A stretch of 64,000 nucleotides of DNA, from contig JALGPY010000014.1 in NCBI GenBank assembly GCA_023055425.1, positions 436,501 through 500,500 of the forward strand, in the 5' to 3' direction. The DNA comes from Linanthus parryae. Taxonomy: Eukaryota; Streptophyta; Magnoliopsida; Ericales; Polemoniaceae. Of this stretch, positions 21,201-33,552 are shown piece after piece (position 1 is the stretch's first letter; each line of letters begins with the position of its first letter). The position numbers and the translations under genes were made by a program. The notes under the pieces are model-generated. The model made no database searches. It was not told the origin of the DNA and saw only the letters and a program-made list of their open reading frames with translations.

Positions 21201-23613
21201 GTTAGCTCTAAACGACTGTTTGCTGGCGATTCGGTACTTTTCATAAGGTATTTAACTGATGATTAAAAAACGATTAGTTGATATCATACAATATTCTCTT
21301 GTTCTGAGCTGAAAAAATCTTATTCAATGTAGAGATGAAAAGTCACAGTTTCTCTTGGGGATAAGGCGTGCCAATAGACAGCAGCCGGCCCTTGCTTCCT
21401 CGGTCATATCTAGTGACAGCATGCACATTGGTATCCTAGCAGCTGCTGCCCATGCTGCTGCAAATAATAGTCCATTTACTATATTTTACAACCCGAGGTA
21501 ATATATCATGATGTTATCAGATATGGTGGAATGGTCAAAGCTTGTATAGCTTCCACCATTGTATCTAAAAAGTAATTTTGTTCAATTAACAGGACCAGTC
21601 CGTCTGAGTTTGTGATTCCCCTAGCCAAGTATAATAAAGCAATATATACTCAAGCGTCGCTTGGCATGCGATTCAGAATGATGTTTGAGACTGAGGAATC
21701 AGGGGTTCGCAGATACATGGGCACAATTACAGGAATCAGTGATCTAGATCCATCGCGATGGAAAGATTCACAATGGCGCAATCTTCAGGTACTTGTAGTT
21801 TGATGAAGTTATATTTTCGCCTCAAATTGCAGTGTATTATTATTCCCTATTAAATTTTTAGTCTCTTAAGGTTTTGAACTCAGTCTTACTAGTCAAGAAA
21901 TTTGTCTCTTACTTTTTGGTAGGTGGGCTGGGATGAATCAACTGCAGGGGAACGCCCAGATCGGGTTTCTATTTGGGAGGTTGAGCCCGTCGTGACTCCT
22001 TTTTACATATGCCCACCCCCATTTTTTAGACCCAAGTTCGGCAAACAACCAGGGCTACCAGGTATGCCATCAATTTATTAATGTGCAGTGAATCTTTGGC
22101 ATTCCTTAATACTTCATAGTTATATTACCACATAAACTTAAATCAAAGATTAACTCCTGGATTATGATATCTTACTATGATGTTTTTGTTATTTTCATAT
22201 ATGCTTGACTTAAGAACACCACCAAGCGAATCTTGATCGTGTATGAAGGATAGTCCAAACTCCAAACCATGGTTCCATTTAAGCAAAAGGGTAAATGAGA
22301 AGGAACAAACAGACGGAGTATTACTATCAATCAAAATTGGTGCTGATTGACAGATCATGTGAAGATTTAAGTTTATAATGGCGCCTAACATGTTTGATTT
22401 TTTGATAAGACTAGGATACTTCCCCTTTTAAAAAGTTACAGTTGAGGTACTCTGAGGGTTATTTAGGTCTTTCTAGAGCAGGTTCATGTTGAGTATTCTG
22501 GTCCAACTCTACACTAGATGAAGGTCCCTGTCTTGTAAGCAGACCTGGAGTTCTACCTTGTGGAGCTTTGCTGTCTTTTCATCTTGGACAAATCTTATTA
22601 AACACCACTTCTTGAAAATCCATATTTTAGTAGGTTACAGTATGTATGTTATAAGAAGTTTAGCACGTGCCTTCTTTTATCAAAACCTAGGGTGTGTTTG
22701 ACGTATTGCGACGTCACCCTTATGGATGAGTTCTTTTGCAGATGATGAATCTGATATGGAGAATGTTCTCAAGAGAGGCGTACCCTGGCTTGATGACTTC
22801 AACATGAAAGATGCTTCCAGTTCAGTGTTCCCTGGTTTAAGTTTAGTCCAGTGGATGAGCATGCAGCAGCAGCAGCAGAATAATCGCTTTTCAGGCGCTG
22901 CTCAGTCTGGGTTTTTTGGACCAGTTGGCTCTTCAGCATTGTTGCACGGTAACCTAGGCACTGACGATCCATCGAAATTGTTGAACTTCCAAACTTCTAC
23001 ACTTCCCACATCAGCTCTCCAGTTCAACAAGACTTTCCAACAACAGAACCAACAAGTAGTTCAACCGCTTCAGCAGTCTCAACAATGGTCCCAGCAGCAG
23101 CAGCTGCAACAGATGTTGCAGTCTTCAATGAATTCGCAGCAGCAGGCACAACAACAGAAAAATCAACAACAGCAGCAGCAACAACAATTGTCACTAGAAC
23201 AACAGCAGCAACAGATGTTACAGTCTGCTTTTGTAAATAATAACAATACCAACCCTAACCAGATAGGAAGTCAAGGTTTGCAACATCCACTTTCCTCCTC
23301 TCATCATATCCAGCAGCAGCAACAATCACCGGCAATCAATGCACAAACTCAACAACACAATACTCATTCCAATGGCAGGAATTCATTTCAGCCAAACGGT
23401 ACCTTAACCCCAGAGTTGCAGTACCAGCAACAAAAGGAGCAAACTAGCCTCGCTCAACAGAAGCCCCAGCAGAGAACCCTAAACCAGCATCTTGAACGCC
23501 AACATTCTAGCCAATCACAGAGCCCACATGCGCAAAGCATGATGCAGCAGCAGAGCCTTTCAGAGCAGCATCTCCAACTGCTACAGAGATTGCAGCAGCA
23601 GCAACAGCTACAG

Positions 23614-23647
<34 letters not shown>

Positions 23648-25268
23648 TATTATCTCCAGTGAGTACCCGTCTGGAACCTCAGGTACAACATAAACAGCAG
23701 TTGCCTTCATCTCAGCACCAACAGCAGCAGATCAGCGGCAACAGTTTCTCGAACCCATCACTCATGCAACTGCCGCAGTATAATATCCACCAATTTCAGG
23801 GACAGCAAAAACCAATCAGAACTCATTCAGGTTTTACAGATGGGGGGGATGCTCCCTCGTGTTCAACTTCACCTTCAACAAATAACAGTCAAGTTTCTCC
23901 ATCAAACTTCATTGGAAGGAATCAACAAAGGCAGTACGATACTGTGGCCCATCCTGCAACTAACCTGTCACATGAGCTTGAAAACAAGCCCCAAGTTCGA
24001 GACAAACATGACTTCCACAGCTCAAAAGGGTCGGAGCAGCAAAAGTATGAAGGCTTTGTATCAGATCAGTTGGAAGTTTCATCATCGGCAACATCTTACT
24101 CTGGGAATGGAAATAGCATCCAACACAGTATGTCGCTCCCAGTTTTCCCTCTGGAAGCAGATCTACAATCTCACTCTGGGAACAATAATAATCCCTTTGC
24201 AGCTAATGTCGACAGTTTGACACCTGATGCATTGTTGTCTAGGGGTTTCGATTCTGGAAAAGACATCCAGAACTTGCTTGCTAACTATGGTGGCACCACA
24301 CCCAGAAATATGGAAACGGAGATGTCTGCTGCTGCAATAAGCTCCCAGTCATTTGGGGTCCCAAACATGTCTTTCAAGCCTGGGTGTCCAAATGATGTCC
24401 CAATCAACGAGGGCGGCGGCGTCTTGGGCGGTGGAATGTGGGGCGGGCAGACTCAGCGTATGCGAACATACACAAAGGTTTGCTCACCAACCTATCTAGC
24501 ACTATCCACCTATTACTATCACTTTATTATAACATAAATTGTCATTTCTTACCTCTCGCTGGAGTTTACACTTACATTTTTTTTTGCAATGTCTCGAAAA
24601 AGATAAATCAGGTTCTAGACACTGTTTGTATAACAAATTAGTTATAGAAGCATCATTGATCATAATAAAATCTTAAAGACTGTTGCTGAAATCAGAGTTT
24701 TTAGCCTTTTAGTTTAATTAGTGTGGAATTAGTGTATTTTTTTGCTTTGCTTCATGGATAACAGTTCCCTAAATACTTGGTTCGATTTCCATGAAGGTTC
24801 AAAAGCGTGGTTCTGTAGGAAGAACGATTGATGTGTCACGTTACAAGGGTTATGATGAGCTGAGGAATGACTTGGCGCGTATGTTTGGGATAGAAGGACA
24901 ACTGGAGGACTCTCAGAGATCGGAGTGGAAACTTGTGTATGTCGATCACGAAAACGACATTCTACTTGTTGGAGATGATCCGTGGGAGTAAGTCAAGATT
25001 TTTTGTTTTGATAGTTGATACTACAGATAAATTCAAACCCATTCTATTGTTACCCGATTTTTTTGGTACTTGGCTCAAAATTAACTTTGCAATTCCTTTA
25101 TTATGTTTTGGCAGCGAGTTTGTGACGTGTGTGCAAAGCATAAAGATACAGTCAGCTGCGGAGGTTCAGCAAATGGGTTTTGATGGAGAGGTGGGTGGTG
25201 GTAATTTGCCGGTTGCTGGTCAAGCCTCCAGTGGGACAGACAACGGTAATGAATGGAGTACCCTTTGA
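18275..25268 (+). CDS. ARF19: Auxin response factor, ARF7/ARF19 class, 1086 aa
   Basis: This is a nuclear transcription factor that binds auxin response elements and is held in check by Aux/IAA proteins. There are thirteen coding exons with GT..AG borders: 18275-18356, 19761-19873, 19959-20054, 20155-20211, 20337-20492, 20590-20674, 21157-21247, 21333-21497, 21593-21788, 21923-22061, 22742-24477, 24797-24987 and 25115-25268. They total 3261 nt with all phases consistent. The start [14 protein letters not shown] matches this subclass. The B3 DNA-binding domain is at about residues 138-240 ([40 protein letters not shown]). The ARF dimer domain follows at about 260-345 ([27 protein letters not shown]). 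A long Gln-rich activating region (394-972, CAG/CAA runs) lies in exon 11. The C-terminal PB1 domain keeps the Lys face (VQKRGSVGR) and acidic motif ([17 protein letters not shown]). The length equals what I recall for Arabidopsis ARF19. ARF7 is the alternative paralogue. Confidence 0.95.
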
Positions 25269-26147
25269 AGACGACAGGGTTTAGAGGAGGAGTTGTAGTT
25301 AATTATGGAAGGTCGTCGGATGAAGAAGTGGAAGCACCTATAACTTAGAAGAGATGCTCCCTAACCCACCTCAATCGAATTTGTAGAGTTATTATATACT
25401 TATATAAATATACACTTTTGTACAATGATGCTAGGTCTCGAGCTTGTGTTTAACTGAGCTTCGTAGTCCAGACTTAGTTATCAAGTAGTACTACTGGAGT
25501 ACTGGTAGTTACTATCTCTGTAACACTTTCTCTTAATTATTAAATCCAGCAGGAATGCACTAACATATGAAGTTCCTATCGATAATATTATTCATTACCA
25601 GTATATATATAGTTCTGGATGTTCTAGTGAATCAGGAAATTACTAGGAGTATGTTTGGAATTTTTTTCTGCCCTCCAGTCTATGGGTATAGTCGGTTGTT
25701 TGAGCATTCAGTATTGGAATACATGCAGATTATTTCTCCTCTTAATCGTTTACAATGCACAGTCCAAAGATGTGTTGCAAGTCGTTCATATATAGTGAGA
25801 TTTCATGAGACCAAGCACAGTATCTAATCATAGGGTCTTTTCTGTAATTCCTGAAGACTATGTTGGAAAATGGAATTGGAGTTCTTTAAGACAAACACAA
25901 GGATGAAAGCATATATGTTTTTCTTTTTTCTCACATCAACAGTAGGAGTAGTAGTAGTAGTAACTGGAGGAGGAAGAAGATGGAAACTAATAAAATGAGT
26001 AAATGGCCTACAAGACTTGGAAAGAACAGCCATTACATCAAAGGCTGTAGGGTAATGTAGTCAGATTCCTAAGTGCCCTTGAAATTGTTCCCTGCATACT
26101 TGGAGAACAAAACTGTGTCAACAGCGCAAACTGATAGCGGCTTCCAA
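25269..26147. other. ARF 3' flank and spacer
   Basis: The first few hundred bases presumably hold the ARF 3' untranslated region. No further gene is visible up to the copia insertion. Confidence 0.5.
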
Positions 26148-26250
26148 GGGTGGATCCACAATTTTCCCGCTGTGGGGGCTAAATTCAAATGAATAGACTT
26201 AAGAAGTGGGAGTTACTGTATAATTTTTGTGGGGGCTTAACTGAAGTTAG

Positions 26251-26764
26251 TGAAAGGTCGAATGATTCCAGAAAAGATCAAACAAGTAAATCAAAGATAG
26301 AACAATTTCATTGAGATTTCAGAGAAAATTTGACAGAGTAACCCTTCATTTTATGGAGACGAAGAAGGGGAAGAACACATGATGAACCCTAGCTGTTACA
26401 GCAGGGTTTTATACCCTGATATCCAACGGTCTTATTTTGGACCGTTGGATCACAAGATTTCATCACAGCCGTTGAAGGCTTGTGAGAAATTACACTAAGG
26501 CCCAGATCATTTGGCCACAATTACATGTAAGTCTAGTGGAGTTACATATCAGCCACAGAACATCAACAAATGACAAAAAAGGCACAAAGATACTAGTTTC
26601 TGGGTTTTGTCAAATTCTGGGAAAATGCATAAATACCCCTTTGAATGGTTTTTGCATAAGACTTTGATCTTGTCTTGAGAAACAGCAACAAATCTCAGCA
26701 ACATTCTTTTGGCTTCAACATCTCATCTTCAATTCTGCTAACTTTATCTTCATTTCTCCTAATA
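26251..26764 (-). repeat. 3' LTR of the copia element
   Basis: This 514-bp LTR has plus-strand limits TGAAAGGTCGAATG and TCTCCTAATA. It pairs with the LTR at 30886-31401. It ends against the polypurine tract on the inside and the target duplication GTTAG on the outside. Confidence 0.92.
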
Positions 26765-26776
26765 CCCTCCCTCAAG
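26765..26776 (-). other. Polypurine tract of the copia element
   Basis: The minus strand reads CTTGAGGGAGGG immediately before the 3' LTR, the expected plus-strand primer. The RT reading frame runs through it. Confidence 0.8.
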
Positions 26777-27645
26777 TTAATGGTGCTGAAGAGACCATGC
26801 ATGAATTGACACAAGTAATTAACAGCAAAGCAAATGTCAGGTCTTGTAAAGACTAAATATTGCAATGCACCAAGCAATTGTCTAAAAGGAGTAGGATCAG
26901 GTAACAGTTCACCATCATTGAAAGTATATTTGATTCCAGAAATGGTAGGAGTGAGGCAAGGAGTGCAATTGTGCATATTGAATCTACTAAGTAAATCATT
27001 CACATATTTGGACTGATGCACAAAAATACCATGTTGACTTCTATCAATTTGCAATCCCAGAAAATAAGTCAAAGGACCTAGATCATTCATGTTAAATTCA
27101 CTTTTCAATTTTGAAATAAGATAAGTTTCATAGTCAGAATCATTACCAGTGAGAATGATGTCATCTACATATAGAAGTAATACAGTAATTGCAAAAGAAC
27201 TAGAATTGTGCCTAACAAACATTGAAGTGTCAGCTTTTGATTGTGTGAAACCAAGAGATAAAATGAATTCTGTAAATCTCTCAAACCAAGCTCTAGGAGC
27301 TTGTTTGAGACCATATATAGCTTTGTTGAGTTTACACACATAATCAGGAAATTGAGATTTTTTGAATCCAGGAGGTTGTTGCATATAAACAGTTTCTTTG
27401 AGGTAGCCATGAAGAAATGCATTTTTGACATCTAACTGATGCAGAGGCCAATTAAAAGTGGCTTCCAAAGACAAAATTGTTCTAACAGTAGCATGTTTGA
27501 CTACAGGACTAAAAGTCTCTTCAAAGTCAATGCCAAGGGTTTGACTAAACCCCTTAGCCACTAATCTGGCTTTATGTCTAGAAATTGAACCATCAGGGTT
27601 ATGTTTGGTTCTAAAAACCCATTTGTTCCCTACAATGTTTGCATT
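26777..27645 (-). pseudogene. Copia reverse transcriptase lacking RNase H
   Basis: The frame, read downward from 27561, opens MAKGFSQTLGIDFEETFSPV. It continues through LDVKNAFLHGYLKETVYMQQ, YGLKQAPRAWF, the catalytic LLYVDDIILTGN, and GALQYLVFTRPDICFAVNYL. After CQFMH, the usual connection and RNase H domain (about 150-200 residues in the family) is missing, and the polypurine tract follows at once. The upstream join (NANIVGNKWVFRTKHNPDGS, 27561-27640) is separated from integrase by a one-base shift near 27645. Confidence 0.9.
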
Positions 27646-29300
27646 GTAGGGTCTTTGGAACTAGAGTCGAAGTGTTTTGTTGTATGAGGCTTGAGAACTC
27701 TTCAGTCATTGCTTTGAGCCACTGAGAGTGTTTTCTAGCCTCTGTGAAACAAGTTGGATCATTTAAGAAAGGAGAGATATCAGAGTTACCAGTTGTAGTA
27801 TTGAACCCAAATGTCTTTTTATTAAAAATTCCAGACTTGCTCCTTGTCTGCATGGGGTGACTCCCAGCTGGATGATGCCTTTCCACATCAGTATCTGCCA
27901 TGCCAGTACTGGTTGTAGTTTGATCATCAGTATTGTGATCATCATTTGAAGTAGGCTGCTGAGACTGTGTGTGAGGAACATCCTGAGTCTGAGAGTCTCC
28001 AGCAGCAGAAGTGTCATATCTGTTCTCATCAATGTGTTGTGATCTGTTCTCATCAGTGATATTGGGCAAGATCATGGAGGTATCATGTTCATAATGTGGC
28101 ATATGATCTTGTGTAGCAATGTTCTCATCAGAAACACCTGAAACAGGACCATCATTGACAATGTGAGAAGATGGAACAGAAGCAGAAGTCATATAATCAT
28201 AAGGTAGAGAAATAGGAATATCACCAATATGCATTGTATCAGAAGAGTTTAAGTTGTCAGACACTGATTTTGATGAGTTTTTATCAAATGGAAAAGAGTT
28301 CTCATCAAAGATAACATCTCTACTAATAAAGAATTTCTGAGATTCTTTTTCAAAACAGACATACCCTTTATAATCATGAGCATAACCCAGAAACACACAT
28401 TGTTTAGTTTTTGGATCCAATTTGGAGTTGTTGTAATGTCTCAGATAAGGATAACATGCACATCCAAACACTTTAAGTCTATTGTAACCAGGTTTAGTTT
28501 TATAAAGTAACTCCCAAGGAGATTTGTTCTGAGTGTTCTTGCTTGGGATGTAGTTGATCAAATAAACAGCAGCACTAAAAGCATGATACCAGAAATATTT
28601 AGGCAGTTTAGCATGAACAAGCAAAGTCACAGCAGTTTCTACTATGTGCCTATGTTTTCTTTCAACTACACCATTTTGTTGAGGTGTGTAAGGGCATGAT
28701 TTTTGATGAACAATGCCTTGAGAATGTAAGAAAGTTTGAAAAGTGTATGACATATATTCACCACCTCCATCAGATCTTAAAATCTTGATTGGAGAACTTA
28801 ACTGTTTTTCAATTTCAAGTTTGAACTTTGGAAAAATAGTTGCAAGTTCTGATTTGTGATGCAAAGAAAAGATCCATGTAAATTTAGAATAATCATCTAC
28901 AAACAAGACATAGAATCTATATCCATGATAAGATTTCACAGTTGCAGGACCCCAAACATCACTATGCAAAAGATCAAGAGGTGATTTGGTGTGTGAAGTG
29001 GAGGATTTATAAGGCAGTTTAGTCATTTTACCAAGCAAGCAATGTTCACAAACAGAATGAGAAGAAATGTCAGAAACTTTAAGGTCTTTACACATATGAG
29101 AAGAAGAAATAAATATAAGTCTTAAAGTGTCTTCAGAAGGATGTCCCAGTCTAGCATGCCAGAGGGGAGACTTCAAAGTTTTTCCTAAGTGAGCTTGTAT
29201 TGTGTCTTTGTCTTGAAAAGCTGTAGAGAAAGGTTGTGTGTGTATAGGGTATAGGCCATGTTCACTCAATCCTTGGTAGAGGATTGTGCCCTGAAGTTTG
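27611..29300 (-). pseudogene. Copia GAG-pre-integrase and integrase domains
   Basis: This is a long open segment of 552 codons. It has the pre-integrase zinc region (LWHARLGHPSEDTL with VCEHCLLGKMTKLPY) and the integrase core with its DDE residues visible in DLLHSDVWGP, FVDDYSKFTWIF and TPQQNGVVERKHRHIVE. LRSDGGGEYM precedes the last Glu region. The core is followed by KVFGCACYPYLR and a Ser/Thr-rich tail. The C-terminal end enters RT (WLKAMTEEFSSLIQ) and then shifts frame. On the gag side a one-base shift near 29290-29300 breaks continuity. Confidence 0.9.
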
Positions 29301-30872
29301 CCTGAATATAAAACTTGTCAGCATCAAAGTAAAAGAAACAATTATGTTGTTTGCAAAGTTGGTAAACTGAAATGAGGTTTGTTGAAAGATTTGGAACATG
29401 TAAGGTATTGTTTAATGTAAAAGAATGAGAAGGTGTATTGAGAATGGCAGTACCAGAATGTGAGATAGGAAGAGTGTGACCATTTCCAACAGCAACCTTG
29501 TCACTACCATGATAGGGAGAAGCCAGAGAAAGATTATTGAATTCAGCAGTCATGTGATTGTTTGCACCAGTGTCAGTCAACCAATAATTTGGATTAATGC
29601 TAGGTGTTGGTCCAAGAAGGCTAGCATTGAAAGTATTGATTTGGGGTTGATAACCAGTGACAGGTGCAGACACATTGTTCAGAGGATGATGTTCTTGATT
29701 GACATTCATAGTAGGAGCAGCAACATTTGTCATAGCAGACAGCTGAGGTGGAGGTTTCTTACCTTGGTAAGCAAAGTCCAATCTATGCCAACAGTCAACT
29801 GCAGAGTGATAATCCATACCACAGATTTGGCAATTGATAGGGTTTCCATTGCTATCAAAGCTAGGACCCTTGTTCTTAGATTGACCTCCCCCTCTGTTAT
29901 ACCCTCTACCACCTCTAGAAGAGTCATGAATTCTTCCCCCATTAGTGTTTCCTCTTCCAGAGGGGTAGTTGTGAGTATAAGTTTGACCTTGATAATTAGG
30001 GTTTTGACTAGAATTTGGACTTTGATAATCAGAAACTTGATTGAACTTAGAGTTCTGATCATTATAGTTGTTTCCTTGACCTCTACCATAACCATTTCCT
30101 TGATTCTTGTTGTTATCACACCCATTTCCTTTTCCTCTTCCACCATTAAACATGTTAGAGACATAAGCAGCAGACCCAGTCAATTCATTTCCCAAGATAG
30201 ATTGAGACTCAATCATTTGTTCTTCAGCCTTTAACAGAACATGCAGTTCTTCAAAATTGATTTTATCAGGTGACACAGACATAGAGACACGCAAAACAGA
30301 TCTAAAAGAGTTATACTCAGGAGGCAGACCATGCAAAGCATAAAGAATCATGTCTTGATCATCAGTATTCACCATAGCAGAAGATAATTTGTCTCTTAGG
30401 GTTTTCAACTTTTGCATGTAGACATCAACAGAATCAGACTTCTTCCTAATAGTTTGCAACTCAGATCTTAATTGCATGATATTAGATCTAGTAAGAGAGG
30501 AGTGTACATGTTCTCCAAAGAAACCCAAACATCACGAGAGAAGGGCTTACCAACCACCTGAACCAAGGCCTCTTGAGAGAGAGTTGCTGTGAGCAGAGAG
30601 AGGACGATTTGATCTTGAGTAACCCAAGCGTCGTAGTCTGGATTGCGATTTGCGGTGACTGTTCCATCACCGTCGGTCAGAAACTCGAACGGACACTCCC
30701 GAGAACCATCAACAAAACCAAAGAGGGACTGAGTTTTGAGGAGTGTAGAGATTTGATAACGCCAGATAACATAATTAGTGCTATCCAACTTGAATGGAAC
30801 TAGGTTATGAACTTGTGAAAGAAGATAGAAGGGATTTGAAGAACCCTGAGATTGATTTGTAGAAAGAGCCAT
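29266..30872 (-). pseudogene. Copia gag and protease, frameshifted once
   Basis: Gag begins at 30870-30872 (MALSTNQSQGSSNPF), only a few bases after the PBS. It reads LDSTNYVIWRYQISTLLK and MILYALHGLPPEYNSF. A frameshift near 30505 breaks it. A Gly/Asn-rich linker leads to the zinc knuckle CQICGMDYHSAVDC (C-x2-C-x4-H-x4-C) and the protease site YWLTDTGANNHMT. The segment ends where a second shift separates it from the integrase. Confidence 0.9.
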
Positions 30873-30873
30873 A

Positions 30874-30885
30874 GCTCTGATACCA
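30874..30885 (-). other. Primer binding site of the copia element
   Basis: The minus strand reads TGGTATCAGAGC, complementary to the 3' end of initiator methionine tRNA. It directly abuts the 5' LTR and lies just two bases from the gag ATG. Confidence 0.92.
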
Positions 30886-31401
30886 TGAAAGGAATCGAAT
30901 GATTCCAGAAAAGATTAAACAAGTAAATCAAAGATAGAACAATTTCATTGAGATTTCAGAGAAAATTTTGACAGAGTAACCCTTCATTTTCTGGAACGAA
31001 GAAGGGGAAGAACACATGATGAACCCTAGCTGTTACAGCAGGGTTTTATACCCGGATATCCAACGGTCTTATTTTGGACCGTTGGATCACAAGATTTCAT
31101 CACAGCCGTTGAAGGCTTGTGAGAAATTACACTAAGGCCCAGATCATTTGGCCACAATTACATGTAAGTCTAGTGGAGTTACATATCAGCCACAGAACTT
31201 CAACAAATGACAAAAAAGGCACAAAGATACCAGTTTCTGGGTTTTGTCAAATTCTGGGAAAATGCATAAATACCCCTTTGAATGGTTTTTGCATAAGACT
31301 TTGATCTTGTCTTGAGAAACAGCAACAAATCTCAGCAACATTCTTTTGGCTTCAACATCTCATCTTCAATTCTGCTAACTTTATCTACATTTCTGCTAAT
31401 A
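30886..31401 (-). repeat. 5' LTR of the copia element
   Basis: This 516-bp LTR is nearly identical to 26251-26764. Differences seen include GGAATCG for GGTCG near the edge and CCCGGAT for CCCTGAT. The target duplication GTTAG follows at 31402-31406. Confidence 0.92.
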
Positions 31402-31488
31402 GTTAGTTCACAAATACATGATGATATCACAAGTTTGAAAAGTTAAGTGGGGGCTATAGCCTCCACAACCACCAATGTGCATCCGCGG

Positions 31489-31652
31489 TCTGCCCATGGC
31501 GTCTTCTTGTTACTATTACTGTTACTGTTACCTTCTTCTTTGTCCAGAGTACCGGGTTCAACAACAATCACCTGTCATAAAAAGGGTTACAAATACCTAC
31601 ATCAAAATGTTGACGTTCATTTGTTAAAAACGTGAGGGATGAAGGAAATGAA

Positions 31653-31717
<65 letters not shown>

Positions 31718-33393
31718 CTGTTTTATTTTCCTGCATGTGTGTTCACTTAGTGGGGAGATAGGGGAATTGCCAGCTCGGCTAAGGCCCTCAGAGACACCTT
31801 CCAACTAATTCTTCAGCCTCCACTCAGACCCAATGCCCTTCAATAGGTGCTACCTCAGCCCATAGTTCGGCCAAATTACATTCTAACCCCTCTAGTAAAT
31901 CAGTGAGGTCCCTATATCAACACTTCACAAATGAACCCTGTCCTGATTTCTTTCTCCTGCCTGCATTATGACATACTTATTGAATTTCCAAGGAGTGTGT
32001 ATAATGTTTTATGGGACCGATTTGATCAAAGATCAACACTTAATGTAAGTAATTCAGCAAATTTAAAAATAAGCCATAATTCCGGTCAATTAGTTGGTGA
32101 CCAAAAATGTTGATTGTTGCATGTGAAAATCTTTAATTTCAACATGATGAATTAATTGGCGATATTAAGAATGATGATCATTAGCTTTGATCACTCGTTT
32201 TAACCCCCTTTTGACCTTGAAATTTGAAGGAGATGGATTGAGGAATCAGCGGGGGAGGTGGTGTTGATGGTACGGTCGGAAGAAACATAGGTATACCGTA
32301 CATATTTATATGCGAATTCACTGCATCGACGCGTTAACTTCTTTATAGCACGTACTACTCTCCTTCCTAGTGGTCGATTAGTACTTAGTGTACTAATAAC
32401 AATTATTATTATTGTTTGTGTTTGCGATAACGGCCGGTTTATTTTTCCTCCAACCGACAACAGTTGAAGTGGGAGTAGTAGTTGACGATAAGTGTTGCGA
32501 GAGGAAGTACATAGTCCCGTTTAAAGCAGGACCAGCCGCAATATCTGTTTGTTTGATTGATTTATTTATTTTTTGTTACTTTTCACGTTAACGTGTCTGC
32601 ATTCGTTTGTTTTTGACCACTTAAGCCCTCCTTAATCTCATGCATACTTATTATTTTAACAAATATGTGTAAGTGTGCGTGCATGTCTACTTCTGAAGGT
32701 GTCATATCTTGTTACAAACTAATTCTTCGTCTTACTAACTACTACTACTAATATGTAGGTGCGCACTTGTTTCCTCTTTAATAAATCCACAGATTCAAGT
32801 TCAACTACTCATTGAAATAGTTCAACACAATTCTAACGGGATACAGATATTATGGCAATTTGAAGTTTTGATAGTTGCATACCGTTCAACTGAGCTTCTC
32901 CTTAGTGGTACAACCTCCGTTTCTTCTACTGTTTGACAATTGTCATATTTAAATTTTTTAGCATTGTTATTTTAAAACACACTCAACTGTTCCATTATTC
33001 GTCTACTTTTTTAGTCTATTTGCTGATTTAGAATGCGCTTAGAGAACTGATTTAATGTATTCTGAATTGTTTTTCATGTTTTAAAATATACGTACTCTTA
33101 GAAAAAATAATACTATGTATGAAAACCATTATATATACGAATGGTAAAAAACACCTCCCCCTTCTATTTTCACTGAAGAATAATTTCACCCCTTTCAGTT
33201 TAGAAAAGGACACTTCTCATGCATTATTGTGACGAGCTTGAAGCAACTTAAAACCTCTGATTGTGAAGCAGTGACTACGTGCCTATGTGGTGCGAGTCTT
33301 TCACTCAAAAATAATTGTGGAGACAAATATGTCCCCAGTATCATGCAAATAGTCTATTATATTCTTGGAAAACCTCATATTTTGCATAATATA
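31489..33393. other. Gene-free spacer
   Basis: Apart from the TAA microsatellite this AT-rich stretch shows no gene or delimited element. Confidence 0.55.
31653..31714 (+). repeat. TAA microsatellite, about 21 units
   Basis: This is an uninterrupted run of the trinucleotide TAA. Confidence 0.95.
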
Positions 33394-33552
33394 CCTCCTC
33401 CGTATGTTTTTATGTGTCATTTTTTTTATGATAAACATGAAAATGCTTATCATAAAAAAAAATTCTTGTATCATTTAGTTAATTAAATACCCTTATCAAA
33501 ATGCTTCTTCATGTTAGCCAAAAAAACATGACACATAAAAACAGAGAGGGAG
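33394..33552. mobile_element. Stowaway-type MITE, about 160 bp
   Basis: The left end CCTCCTCCGTATGTTTTTAT and the inverted right end CTCCCTCTCTGTTTTTATG are alignable and continue with GTGTCAT on both arms. TA dinucleotides flank both ends (33392-33393 and 33553-33554). The CTCCCTCCGT-type tip is characteristic of Stowaway/Tc1-mariner MITEs. Confidence 0.75.

Larger units (their letters stand above)
26251..31401 (-). mobile_element. Ty1/copia LTR retrotransposon, complete but defective, 5151 bp
   Basis: Two LTRs (26251-26764 and 30886-31401) flank gag, protease, integrase and RT in copia order on the minus strand. A 5-bp target duplication, GTTAG, lies at 26246-26250 and 31402-31406. The PBS is at 30874-30885 and the polypurine tract at 26765-26776. 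By eye the LTRs differ at around ten positions in about 515, so the insertion is fairly young. The coding frame is broken by three single-base shifts, and the RNase H domain is absent: RT sequence runs straight into the polypurine tract. Confidence 0.95.
26148..31488. repeat. Small palindromic MITE split by the copia element
   Basis: Flanking the copia insertion are GGGTGGATCCACA (26148) with CTGTGGGGGCTA, and on the right, inverted, CCGCGGATGCACA with GTTGTGGAGGCTA (ending 31488). Joined without the 5.15-kb insert, they form an element of about 188 bp with inverted ends. No target duplication was confirmed. Confidence 0.45.

Noticed and set aside
22680..24220. Alternative frames within the ARF Gln-rich exon
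   Set aside because: They are shadows of the CAG/CAA repeats; the ARF frame is fixed by exon phases and homology.
29476..30234. Plus-strand open frame of 252 codons across the copia gag-protease
   Set aside because: Antisense to a well-supported gag/protease frame; composition explained by the coding strand.
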